From Phycisphaerales bacterium (GTDB taxonomy: Bacteria; Planctomycetota; Phycisphaerae; Phycisphaerales; SM1A02): a DNA stretch of 62,350 nucleotides. Shown here one piece after another: positions 17,516 through 25,563 of the stretch. The notes beneath the pieces were generated by a model, which saw nothing but the letters and a program-made list of their open reading frames with translations, was not told the DNA's origin and did not search any database. Each line of letters starts with the position of its first letter. Position 1 is the first letter of the stretch. The stretch is taken from assembly GCA_009691805.1 (NCBI GenBank), contig SIAK01000012.1, positions 1 to 62,350 on the forward strand, in the 5' to 3' direction. The position numbers were made by a program, and so were the translations under genes.

Positions 17516-17570
17516 GTCGAGAGCGTACCTCGCGGACGCAATTCCTGCAGCAACGGCTACGCTTCGCGAG

Positions 17571-18239
17571 ATGTCCGCGACCCCTTCACTCTCCATCAAA
17601 AGTTTCGCGCTTGGCGATTTCGTCACCAACGCATACGTCGTGTTTGATCCAAGTGACAACGCGAAATCTTGCTGGATCATCGATTGCCCGTATGAACCGA
17701 GTGCGATGATCGAAGCGATCCTTCGCGCAGGGCTGAAGCCTGAGCTCTGCATCTTGACGCATTGCCATTGTGATCACATCGCGGGACTTGCCGAGATGCG
17801 TTTGAAACTCGGTCCCGTGCCCATTCTCTGCCATGTACTCGAGAAGGATTTCAACGCGGATCCGAACCTCAATCTGTCGGCGTTCATTCCTCCAGGCCTG
17901 AGCGCGCCTGAACCCGAGGGATATCTCGCGCATGGGCAGGTCATCCTGCTTCCTGGTTTGGGCGAGTACGCCTTTCAAGTTGTGCACGCGCCTGGGCACA
18001 GCCCTGGGATGATTTGCCTTTGGTGCGCGCAGGCGGAGCTCGCGTTTGTGGGCGACACGCTCTTTGAGGACTCCATCGGTCGCACGGATTTTCCAACGAG
18101 CGATCCTCAGGCGATGGATCGCTCGCTGCGATTGCTCTTGACGCTTCCTGATGCGACGAAAATCTATCCAGGACACGGAAGTGCAACGACGATTGGGAGA
18201 GAACGACGCAGTAATCCGTTTCTTCGCGCGCTGACCTGA
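17571..18239 (+). CDS. Metallo-beta-lactamase-fold hydrolase (glyoxalase II-like)
   Basis: The protein has the binuclear metal motif THCHCDH (TH-x-H-x-DH), then VVHAPGHSPG, FVGDTLF with the bridging Asp, and a final YPGHG. These are the ordered metal ligands of the glyoxalase II/YcbL family, which hydrolyses thioesters such as S-lactoylglutathione. At 222 residues it matches the short YcbL-like type without the C-terminal substrate domain. An in-frame upstream extension to 17433 overlaps the divergent HEAT gene and is not conserved-looking, so I start at the ATG at 17571. The true substrate is not determined. Confidence 0.87.
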   Translation: MSATPSLSIKSFALGDFVTNAYVVFDPSDNAKSCWIIDCPYEPSAMIEAILRAGLKPELCILTHCHCDHIAGLAEMRLKLGPVPILCHVLEKDFNADPNLNLSAFIPPGLSAPEPEGYLAHGQVILLPGLGEYAFQVVHAPGHSPGMICLWCAQAELAFVGDTLFEDSIGRTDFPTSDPQAMDRSLRLLLTLPDATKIYPGHGSATTIGRERRSNPFLRALT

Positions 18240-18371
18240 TCTCACCTGCAATTCTCGATGAAATCGTGTTGGAAGGACGCCCCTCTGCGAGCGTCTGAGC
18301 GCGCGAGTGTGGAGGCGAACTTTGCCCACCCGAACGAGCGTTCAAGCGACCCGCCGCGCGTGTCGTCTCGA

Positions 18372-18377
18372 TATACT
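18372..18377 (+). promoter_or_regulatory. -10 element before nuoD
   Basis: TATACT lies 13 nt before the nuoD ATG, so the predicted leader is only about 6 nt. No good -35 is visible at 16-18 bp. Confidence 0.45.
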
Positions 18378-18390
18378 CTCCGCCCTAGCT

Positions 18391-19680
18391 ATGCCGTACA
18401 CGTTGCAACCAGAAGAAGGCTACGGACTCGACGTCGAGTCGACCGAGTATCTGAAGGACCATGTCCAGTCGCCCGATCGTTGGGTTCTGAACTTTGGGCC
18501 CCAGCATCCCGCCACGCACACCACCATTCGGTTGGTGCTCGAACTCGATGGCGAGCGCATCGCGCGCTGCACGCCACACATCGGTTACCTCCATTCAGGC
18601 TTCGAGAAGCTCGGCGAGCATCACGATTACAACCAGTACGTCGCGACGATCAGCCGCATGGATTATTCCTCGCCGATTGTCAACGACATCGCGTGGCACC
18701 ATGCGGTGGAGAAGTTGCTTGACGTGCAACTCACGCCTCGCGCGATCGTCTTGCGGACGATCCTGTGCGAACTCGGCCGCGTGCAGAACCATCTCTTGAC
18801 GATTGGCGCGGCCGCGCTCGACATCGGTGCCTTCACCGGTTTCCTCTACGGATTCAATGAACGCGAGTTCATTTACGACATCATTGAGTATGTCTCAGGG
18901 CAGCGCTTTCACCCGGATTGGACGCGCGTTGGCGGTGCATGGCGCGATGTTCCCGATGACGAAGTGTTCATTCGCATGGTGCGCGAGTTCATCGATGTGC
19001 GCATGCCGAAGGCGATCAAGGACGTGGAAACACTTTGTTCGCGCAACCGCATTTTCGTCGATCGACTCAGCGGCGTCGGCGTCCTCTCGAAAGAGGATGC
19101 GATTCGCTGGAGCGTGTGTGGTCCGATGGCGCGCGCATCCGGCGTGGCGCGCGATCTTCGGAAGGATCAGCCTTATCTCTGCTTCGCGGACAATTGGGAT
19201 GGCGCAGGCGCGGAGCGTGTGAAGTTCACCGTTCCGATCGCAACAGGTGGATGCTGTCTTTCGCGTTACCTCGTGCGCGTCGAAGAACTCAAGCAGTCCC
19301 TGCGCATCATCGATCAACTCATCAACAAGATTCCCAAGGGCCCGCTCAACGCGGTCGCCGACGCGAAGTTTGTCATCCCCGAGAAGGGCGATGTGTACGG
19401 CAGTATCGAAGGCACGATTCAACTCTTTCAGTTGAACATGCACAATCGCGGCTTCCATTCGCCCGTCGGCGAGTGCTACGGCGCGATTGAAGGTCCAAAC
19501 GGCGAACTCGGTTACTACATCGTCTCCAACGGCACGAAGTATCCATGGCGCGTCCGTGTTCGACCGCCGATTTTCCTCAATTTCCAGGTGTTTCCGAAGA
19601 TGATGGAAGGTCATCAACTCGCAGACATTGTTGCGGTGTTGGGTAGTATCAACGTCATTGCAGCGGAACTTGATCGCTGA
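18391..19680 (+). CDS. nuoD: NADH-quinone oxidoreductase subunit D
   Basis: NuoD (49-kDa subunit) helps form the quinone site of complex I. Conserved stretches include NFGPQHPATHTTIRL near the N-terminus, HIGYLHSGFEKL, the YLFGFNERE-like FLYGFNERE, ATGGCCLSRYLVRVEEL, and the C-terminal DIVAVLGSINVIAAELDR. The length is 429 residues. The ATG at 18391 gives the expected N-terminus; the earlier in-frame start at 18307 does not. nuoE follows after 9 bp. The order D-E-small ORF-F without A, B, C, G or the membrane subunits means the rest of complex I must be encoded elsewhere. Confidence 0.97.
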   Translation: MPYTLQPEEGYGLDVESTEYLKDHVQSPDRWVLNFGPQHPATHTTIRLVLELDGERIARCTPHIGYLHSGFEKLGEHHDYNQYVATISRMDYSSPIVNDIAWHHAVEKLLDVQLTPRAIVLRTILCELGRVQNHLLTIGAAALDIGAFTGFLYGFNEREFIYDIIEYVSGQRFHPDWTRVGGAWRDVPDDEVFIRMVREFIDVRMPKAIKDVETLCSRNRIFVDRLSGVGVLSKEDAIRWSVCGPMARASGVARDLRKDQPYLCFADNWDGAGAERVKFTVPIATGGCCLSRYLVRVEELKQSLRIIDQLINKIPKGPLNAVADAKFVIPEKGDVYGSIEGTIQLFQLNMHNRGFHSPVGECYGAIEGPNGELGYYIVSNGTKYPWRVRVRPPIFLNFQVFPKMMEGHQLADIVAVLGSINVIAAELDR

Positions 19681-19689
19681 GATTTTCCT

Positions 19690-20235
19690 ATGAGCTGGCA
19701 CACCAAGCCTTCATCTACGTCCCGCGTCCCTGTGAGCGCTACGCCTTTTGTGAACGCTGCTCAGAAGGAGCGATGGACACGCGAGATTCTTCCCAGGTAC
19801 GCGCAATCGCAGGGCGCGCTCATGCCCATCCTGCATGAGGTGCAGCATGAGCATCGATGCATTCCATTGCAAGCGATGGTCGAAATCGCCGCGTTCCTTG
19901 GGATCCATCCAGCACAAGTTTTCGACACGGTGAGTTTCTACGAAGAGTTTCACGCTGAGAAAGTTGGCAAGTGCGTGATTGGCGTCTGCCAGTCGATCGC
20001 ATGTGAAGTGTGCAATCACAAGGAGATTCTCGATCGCGTGCGCACGCGTTTGGGCATCGAACCACACGAAACAACTGCGGATGGCAGGTTCACGTTGCTC
20101 TCGATGGAATGCCTTGGCAGTTGCGATACCGCGCCCGTAGCGCTCTTTGGTGAGACGCTCCATGAGAACCTGACTGTCGCGAAGCTTGACGCACTGCTCG
20201 ATGAAGCGGTGCGAAATGTCGATGCGGGACACTAG
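19690..20235 (+). CDS. nuoE: NADH-quinone oxidoreductase subunit E
   Basis: NuoE carries the 2Fe-2S cluster N1a next to the NADH site. The four ligands appear as C-x4-C in GVCQSIAC and C-x3-C in ECLGSC followed by DTAPV, the thioredoxin-like ferredoxin pattern of the family. The VFDTVSFYEEF segment before them is typical. A 40-residue N-terminal extension precedes the conserved QGALMPILHEVQ. Product 181 residues. It lies between nuoD and the small ORF, which starts 26 bp after its stop. Confidence 0.95.
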   Translation: MSWHTKPSSTSRVPVSATPFVNAAQKERWTREILPRYAQSQGALMPILHEVQHEHRCIPLQAMVEIAAFLGIHPAQVFDTVSFYEEFHAEKVGKCVIGVCQSIACEVCNHKEILDRVRTRLGIEPHETTADGRFTLLSMECLGSCDTAPVALFGETLHENLTVAKLDALLDEAVRNVDAGH

Positions 20236-20261
20236 AAGTTTCAAGGGTTGGAGTGCACGCG

Positions 20262-20525
20262 ATGAGCGATGACAATTCACTCCTGCGCAACATCGGTCAG
20301 TTCTTTGGTCACGTCGTCGACGCGATCAAGCACGACCCGACGGAGCCTGTCCAGACTCCGCCGTCGAATGGGACCGAGCCAGAAGCAGCACGCGAAGTGA
20401 ACCGCGAGGTTCAAGTAGCACGACAGGGCGAGTACATCCTGCGCCGCACGACGATTGATGAAGTCCTGCGCGCGCCGCAAGAACCGAACACGACTCCGAA
20501 GCACGAGACCGACCCATGCCCTTGA
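20262..20525 (+). CDS. Small hypothetical protein inside the nuo cluster
   Basis: No family recognised. The 87-residue product starts at ATG 20262 with GGAG 9 nt before it; a GTG at 20253 is an alternative. Residues 8-25 (RNIGQFFGHVVDAIKHD) form a possible amphipathic helix. The middle is Pro/Glu-rich and probably disordered, and a second short segment EYILRRTTIDEVLRAP follows. There is no Cys pair, signal or membrane helix. It overlaps nuoF by 10 bp, so it is translated with the flavoprotein genes. The location suggests a role in assembly or binding of the NADH-dehydrogenase arm, which is inference from position only. Confidence 0.7.
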   Translation: MSDDNSLLRNIGQFFGHVVDAIKHDPTEPVQTPPSNGTEPEAAREVNREVQVARQGEYILRRTTIDEVLRAPQEPNTTPKHETDPCP

Positions 20526-21865
20526 ACGAACCAGTCCTGACGAAGCGAATTCCGACCTGGCCCTGGAGCGATCCGAAGGGTCGACACATCGTTGGTTACG
20601 ACGAGTTCGTGCGCACGGGCGGTTACAAAGCGCTCGACAAATCGCTTGACATGCAGCCGCAGGACATCGTGCAATTGGTGAAGGACGCAAACCTGCGCGG
20701 TCGCGGTGGCGCGGGATTTTCTGCGGGATTGAAGTGGACATTCCTTCCGCCTGTCGATGGTGACCGCCGCTACCTCTGCATCAATTGCGATGAAGCGGAA
20801 CCAGGAACTTTCAAAGATCGCCTGCTTGTGGACTTCGATCCGCATCAAGTGCTTGAAGGCATCGCGATCGCATGCTTTGCGTGTCAACTCGACACTGCTT
20901 ACTTCTTCATTCGCGGCGAGTATCACCATCAAGCCAAGGTGATGGAGAAGGCGATTGAAGAGGCGTACGCGAAGGGCATCTTTGGAAAACAAGGATTGCT
21001 CGGCGGAAAATCGAAGTTTGCAGTGGACTGCTATCTGCATCGCAGCGCAGGCGCGTACATCTGCGGCGAAGAGACAGGCCTGCTGGAGGCGATCGAAGGC
21101 AAGCGCGGTTGGCCACGCATTAAGCCTCCATTTCCCGCAGTCAAGGGACTGTTCGGCCGCCCGACGATCATCAACAATGTGGAAACGCTCGCAGCGGTTG
21201 CGCCCATCGTCGAGCATGGTCTCGCGTGGTGGAAGAGTCTCGGTTGCGAGAGCAGCATTGGCGGTGCGCCGAGCTACGGACCCAAACTCATGGGCGTGAG
21301 TGGCCACGTGACGCGACCTGGTGTGTACGAGTGCGATCTCGGCATTCCGCTCTCGACCCTCGTCAACACGCATTGCCTCGGCATGCGCAATGGCAAGAAG
21401 TTCAAGGGCGCGATTGCGGGCGGCGTGTCGATGGGCATCCTCGGTCCTGATCAGTTTGATGCACCGATGGACTTCGACATTGGTCGTGGCTTCGATGTCC
21501 TCGGACTTGGCACTGCGTGTCCAACTGTGTTTGACGAAGACACGGACATGGTGGCGGTCGCGCGCAACATCGCGCGATTCTTCAAGAACGAATCCTGCGG
21601 TCAGTGCACGCCCTGCCGAGAAGGCGCAGGTTGGATCTACAAACTCATCACGCGCATTGAGAACTACGACGCGACCACGAAGGATCTCGATCTGCTCGTG
21701 GAGATTGCGACTTCGATGGGTCTCACGCCTGGCACGACCATCTGCGGGCTCGCGGATGGAAACAACTGGGCGATTCGGACGATCGTCAGCAAGTATCGCT
21801 CGGAGTTTGAAGCGCGCGTGAAGCGAGTGAGCTTTCCTGTCTCGTTGACCGCATCGAGCGTGTAG
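20516..21865 (+). CDS. nuoF: NADH-quinone oxidoreductase subunit F
   Basis: NuoF binds NADH and FMN and holds a 4Fe-4S cluster. The FMN/NADH site is seen in LRGRGGAGFSAGLKW and INCDEAEPGTFKDR, plus GAYICGEETGLLEAIEG. The cluster ligands are ESCGQCTPCREG with a fourth Cys in TTICGLADG. Product 449 residues, as expected. The start overlaps the small ORF by 10 bp. ybeY follows after 6 bp, so this transcript probably continues into housekeeping genes. Confidence 0.97.
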   Translation: MPLNEPVLTKRIPTWPWSDPKGRHIVGYDEFVRTGGYKALDKSLDMQPQDIVQLVKDANLRGRGGAGFSAGLKWTFLPPVDGDRRYLCINCDEAEPGTFKDRLLVDFDPHQVLEGIAIACFACQLDTAYFFIRGEYHHQAKVMEKAIEEAYAKGIFGKQGLLGGKSKFAVDCYLHRSAGAYICGEETGLLEAIEGKRGWPRIKPPFPAVKGLFGRPTIINNVETLAAVAPIVEHGLAWWKSLGCESSIGGAPSYGPKLMGVSGHVTRPGVYECDLGIPLSTLVNTHCLGMRNGKKFKGAIAGGVSMGILGPDQFDAPMDFDIGRGFDVLGLGTACPTVFDEDTDMVAVARNIARFFKNESCGQCTPCREGAGWIYKLITRIENYDATTKDLDLLVEIATSMGLTPGTTICGLADGNNWAIRTIVSKYRSEFEARVKRVSFPVSLTASSV

Positions 21866-21871
21866 TTTCGC

Positions 21872-22408
21872 ATGTGTGCTTGCATTCTCGAGGATCCGAC
21901 CACGCACCCACCCGACGCACAATTGGAACTCAGCGTGCAGTGCGAACGCGCCGTTGTGCGCAGCATCGGCGAAGTTTCCGCGCGCGCGCTTGAGCATTCG
22001 ATCGAGCGTTGGTTGCGGTGCGCATGCGTGGCGCTTGCGCATCCGGTCAGTCGCGTGCACATCGAGATTGTCGATGCCATGCGCATGGCAGTCCTGCATC
22101 AGCAGTTCTCAAACATCGCGGGCGCAACGGATGTGTTGACATTTCCCTCGAACGCGGCGGGAGAGCCAGTCGCTGCAGACATTGCTGTTTGCTTCGAAGT
22201 TGCGCAGCGCATCGCCGAGGAACTTGGACACGCTGTCGAGCGCGAACTTCTTCTCTACGCGCTGCATGGCGTACTGCACTGCGCGGGTCACGACGATCAC
22301 GATCCAGTCGCGCACGCGCGGATGCATGCGGAGGAAGATCGCATTCTCGAACTCATCGGCGTTGGGACCACATTCAGGCCGTCCGAAAGAATTGAGCCAA
22401 CGTCTTGA
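21872..22408 (+). CDS. ybeY: Endoribonuclease YbeY
   Basis: YbeY is a zinc-dependent RNase used in 16S rRNA 3'-end maturation and ribosome quality control. The metal site reads HGVLHCAGHDDHD, matching HGxLHxxGxDH, and is followed by the MHAEEDRIL helix. The upstream GATDVLTFPS segment is also a family signature. Product 178 residues. The start is 6 bp after nuoF, and the stop overlaps the TTG start of the next gene. Confidence 0.93.
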   Translation: MCACILEDPTTHPPDAQLELSVQCERAVVRSIGEVSARALEHSIERWLRCACVALAHPVSRVHIEIVDAMRMAVLHQQFSNIAGATDVLTFPSNAAGEPVAADIAVCFEVAQRIAEELGHAVERELLLYALHGVLHCAGHDDHDPVAHARMHAEEDRILELIGVGTTFRPSERIEPTS

Positions 22409-23694
22409 ACGCGCAAGATATTCGATGGTTCCTCGTGATTTCGCTGGTGCTCATCACGGCCTTGACGACGTATTTTTCCGCACTCAATCTCGCACTCACT
22501 CGCGTGTCGCGCAGTGGACTTGAGCGCGAGTTTGCCGCGCGTGGACGAAGCGTGCAGGGGATTTGGCTGCTTCGACGCACGGATGAAGCGGGGCATGCCG
22601 CGAGCCTCTTACGGACGATTGGTCGTGTCGGTATCTACGGCGCGGTGCTGATGATGTTCACCGGGGTCGGCGAGGGCGCGCATTTCAGCGTGCATGCGCT
22701 TGTCTATGCAGCGCTTTGTTCCATCGTCGTGATCTGGGTTGTGACGAGTGTGCTGGCGGCAGCGATCGCGCGCCATGCCTCGTATCCGCTGATCACTGGA
22801 AGCCTCGGGTTTATTCGCTCTTCCGTCTTACTGTTTAGTCCATTTCTTGCCGCGGTGATGGTGCTTGATGAAGCGGTGCATCGATTGACAGGCGCGAATC
22901 TTCGCGACGACGAAGGCGATGATGAGTTACTCGACTCGATTCAAGATCGTCGGCAAGACGGCGACATTGATCCCGTTGCTGCGACGCTGCTGGAGAATGC
23001 GGTGTCGTTCGGCGCACTCGACGTGAGCAGCATCATGACGCCGCGCACGGATATCGAAGGCATGCCGCTGACGGATGACATCGCAGAAATCCGCTTGTTT
23101 TTGTGCGATGTGCGCCACTCGCGCGTTCCCGTGTTTGAAGAGAGTCTCGACGAGATCGTGGGCATTCTTTACGTGCGCGACCTCGTGCGTTACTTCGGTG
23201 AAACGCCGACGGATTTTTCGCTGCGCACACTCCTGCGCGAGCCGCTTCGAGTTCCGGAATCGAAACTGGTGGGCGAACTGCTGCGAGATTTTCAGCGGCA
23301 TGAAGTGCATCTCGCGATCGTCGTGGATGAGTACGGCGGCACGGCCGGCATCTGCACGATTGAAGATGTCCTTGAGGAACTCGTCGGCGAGATTCACGAC
23401 GAGCACGAAGATGCGACCGATGTCTCCGCGCTGATTCTTGCGCGCGCGGACGGCATCTACGAAACGGATGGTCGTGTGACCGTTCCGGAGGTGAATGATC
23501 GCCTCGGGCTTTCCATTCCCGATGAAGGCGATTACGCGACGATCGCGGGATTTCTGCTCGACCGTTTCGGTCGTGTGCCTGTTGTTGGCGATCGTCTTGA
23601 GGCGGAGGGCGCGATCTTCGTGATTCTCCGTGCGACACGCACCGCGATCGAAAAGATCGGCATCGAAGTTCAGAACCCCGGCATCGCTCGTTGA
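22405..23694 (+). CDS. CNNM/CBS-domain membrane protein (CorC/HlyC family)
   Basis: The order is a CNNM-type transmembrane domain (about residues 5-160, four hydrophobic segments), a CBS pair (about 205-330) and a CorC_HlyC domain at the end. Recognisable parts are VSSIMTPRTDIEGM, DVRHSRVPVFEESLDEIVGIL, the EYGGTAGICTIEDVLEELVGEI segment and YATIAGFLLDRFGRVP. Relatives act in Mg2+/Co2+ efflux or resistance. The frame opens with TTG (TTGA overlap with the ybeY stop) and no ATG is available before the first helix, so TTG is the likely start. Product 429 residues. Confidence 0.9.
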   Translation: MNAQDIRWFLVISLVLITALTTYFSALNLALTRVSRSGLEREFAARGRSVQGIWLLRRTDEAGHAASLLRTIGRVGIYGAVLMMFTGVGEGAHFSVHALVYAALCSIVVIWVVTSVLAAAIARHASYPLITGSLGFIRSSVLLFSPFLAAVMVLDEAVHRLTGANLRDDEGDDELLDSIQDRRQDGDIDPVAATLLENAVSFGALDVSSIMTPRTDIEGMPLTDDIAEIRLFLCDVRHSRVPVFEESLDEIVGILYVRDLVRYFGETPTDFSLRTLLREPLRVPESKLVGELLRDFQRHEVHLAIVVDEYGGTAGICTIEDVLEELVGEIHDEHEDATDVSALILARADGIYETDGRVTVPEVNDRLGLSIPDEGDYATIAGFLLDRFGRVPVVGDRLEAEGAIFVILRATRTAIEKIGIEVQNPGIAR

Positions 23695-23735
23695 CGGATG
23701 GACCGCACGGAACCGCGCTTCAGTCGTCGGCGTTG

Positions 23736-23741
23736 TACACT
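23736..23741 (+). promoter_or_regulatory. -10 box placing lptB transcription at its GTG
   Basis: TACACT followed by 7 nt and then the GTG at 23749. A transcript starting about 7 nt after the box would begin at the start codon itself, i.e. a leaderless mRNA. Confidence 0.4.
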
Positions 23742-23748
23742 TGCGCGC

Positions 23749-24483
23749 GTGTCGCTTCTCGCTGTGCATGGACTTGTCAAGAGCTACAACGGTCGACGTG
23801 TTGTCGACGGTGTGGACTTTCACGTTGAGGCGGGCGAAGTGGTGGGCATCCTTGGTCGTAACGGCGCGGGAAAGACAACTTCCTTCCGCATGGCGATCGG
23901 AATGATCACGCCTGAAGCGGGGCGCGTGGAGTTCGCTGGGCGCGACGTGACGTTTGAACCGATGTATCGCCACGCGCTCGCAGGCATGGGATATCTCTCG
24001 CAGGAGCCGAGCGTTTTTCAGCGACTGACCTGCGAAGAAAATCTGCTTGCGATTCTTGAAACCATCGGACTTCCTCGCGCGGAACGTCGTCGTCGCTGCG
24101 ATGGATTGCTGCTGCAGTTTGGCCTGCGGCACAAGGCGAAAGATGAAGCGCGCACCTGTTCGGGCGGCGAGCGACGTCGCTTGGAGATCGCGCGCGCGCT
24201 TGTGACGGAGCCAAAGCTCATGCTGCTCGACGAGCCGTTTGCTGCAGTCGATCCACATACGGTGGAAGAATTGCAAGCCGAAGTTCGACGACTCGCCGAC
24301 GAAGGCATCGCGATGTTGGTCACGGATCACAACGTGCAGCAGACGCTGCGCATCTGCAACCGCGCCTACATTCTTCACGAGGGCAAGAACCTTCGCGAAG
24401 GTTCGCCGAAGGCGATCATCAACGATCCTGTCGTGCGCGAGGCATATCTCGCCTCATCCTTTCGAGGAGATGAATTCGGATGA
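23749..24483 (+). CDS. lptB: LPS export ABC ATPase LptB
   Basis: LptB powers extraction of LPS from the inner membrane with LptF/G/C. The sequence has Walker A GRNGAGKTT, the family's GYLSQEPSVFQRLTCEENL (Q-loop region typical of LptB), signature CSGGERRRLEIARAL, Walker B LMLLDEPFAAVDP, and H-loop LVTDHNVQQTL. Homologues begin near LLAVHGLVKSYNG, which supports the GTG at 23749 (244 residues); the frame also opens at ATG 23698. LptF/G are not in the window. An LptC-like giant protein (39345) and KdsC are. Confidence 0.94.
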   Translation: MSLLAVHGLVKSYNGRRVVDGVDFHVEAGEVVGILGRNGAGKTTSFRMAIGMITPEAGRVEFAGRDVTFEPMYRHALAGMGYLSQEPSVFQRLTCEENLLAILETIGLPRAERRRRCDGLLLQFGLRHKAKDEARTCSGGERRRLEIARALVTEPKLMLLDEPFAAVDPHTVEELQAEVRRLADEGIAMLVTDHNVQQTLRICNRAYILHEGKNLREGSPKAIINDPVVREAYLASSFRGDEFG

Positions 24484-24995
24484 GCCACTGGCGTTACAGC
24501 ATCGTTGCGCTCGCACTTCCGCTCGCACTCTTCGCATGCCTCGGTTGTGTGGAACGCAAGATTTCTTTCACCAGCACGCCACCAGGCGCGCTCGTCTGGC
24601 TAAACGAGCGCGAGATCGGTCGGACACCGTGCGAAACGGAGATCGTTTTCTTCGGCGAGTTCGACGTGCGGATTGAACTCGACGGATACGAACCGCTCGT
24701 CACGCATCGTGATGCGGATGGGAATGCGTGGGACAATCCACCGCTTGATTTTTTCGCCGAGATCTGGCCTGGCAAGGTGTTGAGCGAAATGAAATGGCAG
24801 TTCGAGCTCGTCAAGCGTGATGACTCGGAACTAGCGCTGCTTGACCGAGCGTCTGCGCTCCGTGATCGCAGCGAGGCGGAGAGCAAGTCGCACGAACCGA
24901 CAGGGGTGGAGATGCTCGAGAGCCTCCAAGAAGAGGTTGAGCAAGCGCCCTCACAAGCACCCACGCCAACACCCTCGCCAGCCCCTAGTCGCTGA
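24480..24995 (+). CDS. PEGA-domain lipoprotein
   Basis: A lipoprotein signal ends in ACLGC at about residue 23. Residues 24-70 form a PEGA-type beta domain: FTSTPPGALVWLNEREIGRTPCE, then a strand pair ending in ELDGYEPL. The rest is helical and charged with a Pro/Thr tail. Product 171 residues. PEGA modules bind sugars or act as structural surface modules. It overlaps lptB by 4 bp (ATGA), so it may belong to envelope biogenesis, but this is inference. Confidence 0.8.
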   Translation: MSHWRYSIVALALPLALFACLGCVERKISFTSTPPGALVWLNEREIGRTPCETEIVFFGEFDVRIELDGYEPLVTHRDADGNAWDNPPLDFFAEIWPGKVLSEMKWQFELVKRDDSELALLDRASALRDRSEAESKSHEPTGVEMLESLQEEVEQAPSQAPTPTPSPAPSR

Positions 24996-25044
24996 GCACG
25001 ATCGGGAACTCGAAAAACATTGCCAAACTAGGCTCTATAACGCG

Positions 25045-25320
25045 GGCTCCGCTGCCATCGCGAAACTACCGAACACATAAGTGCCTTCTAATCAGTCACT
25101 TAGGTTTTCTTTTGGAAACTTCGTGCCAAGTATTGACCGATCGGCGCGAGAGCGCGTACCGTGGCGTTCCGCTTACGAGAAGTGCAACCGGCAGAGTGCC
25201 GATTGCACTTCAACCAAGCCTCGCAAAGTTCATCTTCTTCGCACGCGTGTCTCTTCTCGAGATGCAATTGTGAAACCCGTCGTCTAGCCGTGTCGGAGCG
25301 TGCTGGACGACGTTTTTTTT
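25045..25320 (+). ncRNA. Candidate small RNA of unknown function
   Basis: The stretch lacks coding signal but shows strong pairing. AAGTGCAA and CGGC (25180-25192) pair with GCCG and TTGCACTT (25198-25210) around AGAGT. GGCGCGAGAGCGCG forms a smaller hairpin near 25145. The region ends in an intrinsic terminator with eight T residues. The 5' end is a guess from a TATAAC box at 25036. I could not match it to 6S, RNase P or tmRNA signatures. It could instead be a 3' UTR of the lipoprotein gene. Confidence 0.3.
25278..25320 (+). terminator. Intrinsic terminator in the gene-free region
   Basis: CGTCGTC-T-AGC (from 25278) pairs with GCT-G-GACGACG (to 25312), followed by eight T residues at 25313-25320. 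The loop is about 13 nt. It could end the PEGA lipoprotein transcript or a separate small RNA. Confidence 0.85.
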
Positions 25321-25330
25321 GGGGATCGCG

Positions 25331-25555
25331 CGAGCGCTCAACCACGCCGAGTTTCAGGCGTCTGCGATTCACTCGCAGCGCCTGAGTCGAAAGCGAGCGA
25401 TGGAATTTGTCCGCGCTTCGCGGCAAATTTCGCGCGAGCGCTCAACTACGCCGGATTTCAGGCGTCTGCGATTCACTCGCAGCGCCTGAGTCGAAAGCGA
25501 GCGATGGAATTTGTCCGCGCTTCGCGGCAAATTTCGCGCGAGCGCTCAACTACGC
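25331..25555 (+). repeat. Tandem 104-bp structured repeats (two full, one partial)
   Basis: Units begin CGAGCGCTCA at 25331, 25435 and 25539: exact 104-bp spacing. Each unit has hairpin A, CAGGCG and TCTGCGA with the mirrored TCGCAG and CGCCTG around a 5-nt loop, and hairpin B, AATTTG and CCGCG pairing with CGCGG and CAAATT. The two full units differ at only a few positions. The period is not a multiple of 3, so they are not protein repeats. Inverted copies lie at 33015-33337 and a diverged one at 1-72. Confidence 0.93.
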
Positions 25556-25563
25556 GCCTCGAT

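Larger units (their letters stand above)
24996..25563. other. Gene-free region: candidate terminated small RNA plus tandem 104-bp repeats
   Basis: This 568-bp gap contains a candidate structured RNA ending in a strong terminator at 25278-25320, followed at once by two full and one partial copy of a 104-bp repeat up to the 3' end of the pagL-like gene. No ORF here looks coding. A weak -10-like TATAAC lies at 25036-25041. Confidence 0.6.

Noticed and set aside
20411-22099. 562-codon minus-strand ORF opposite nuoF and ybeY
   Set aside because: Both plus-strand genes are certain; this is a shadow.
25331-25555. Tandem repeats as a CRISPR array
   Set aside because: Units are 104 bp, contiguous and without spacers; no cas genes nearby.
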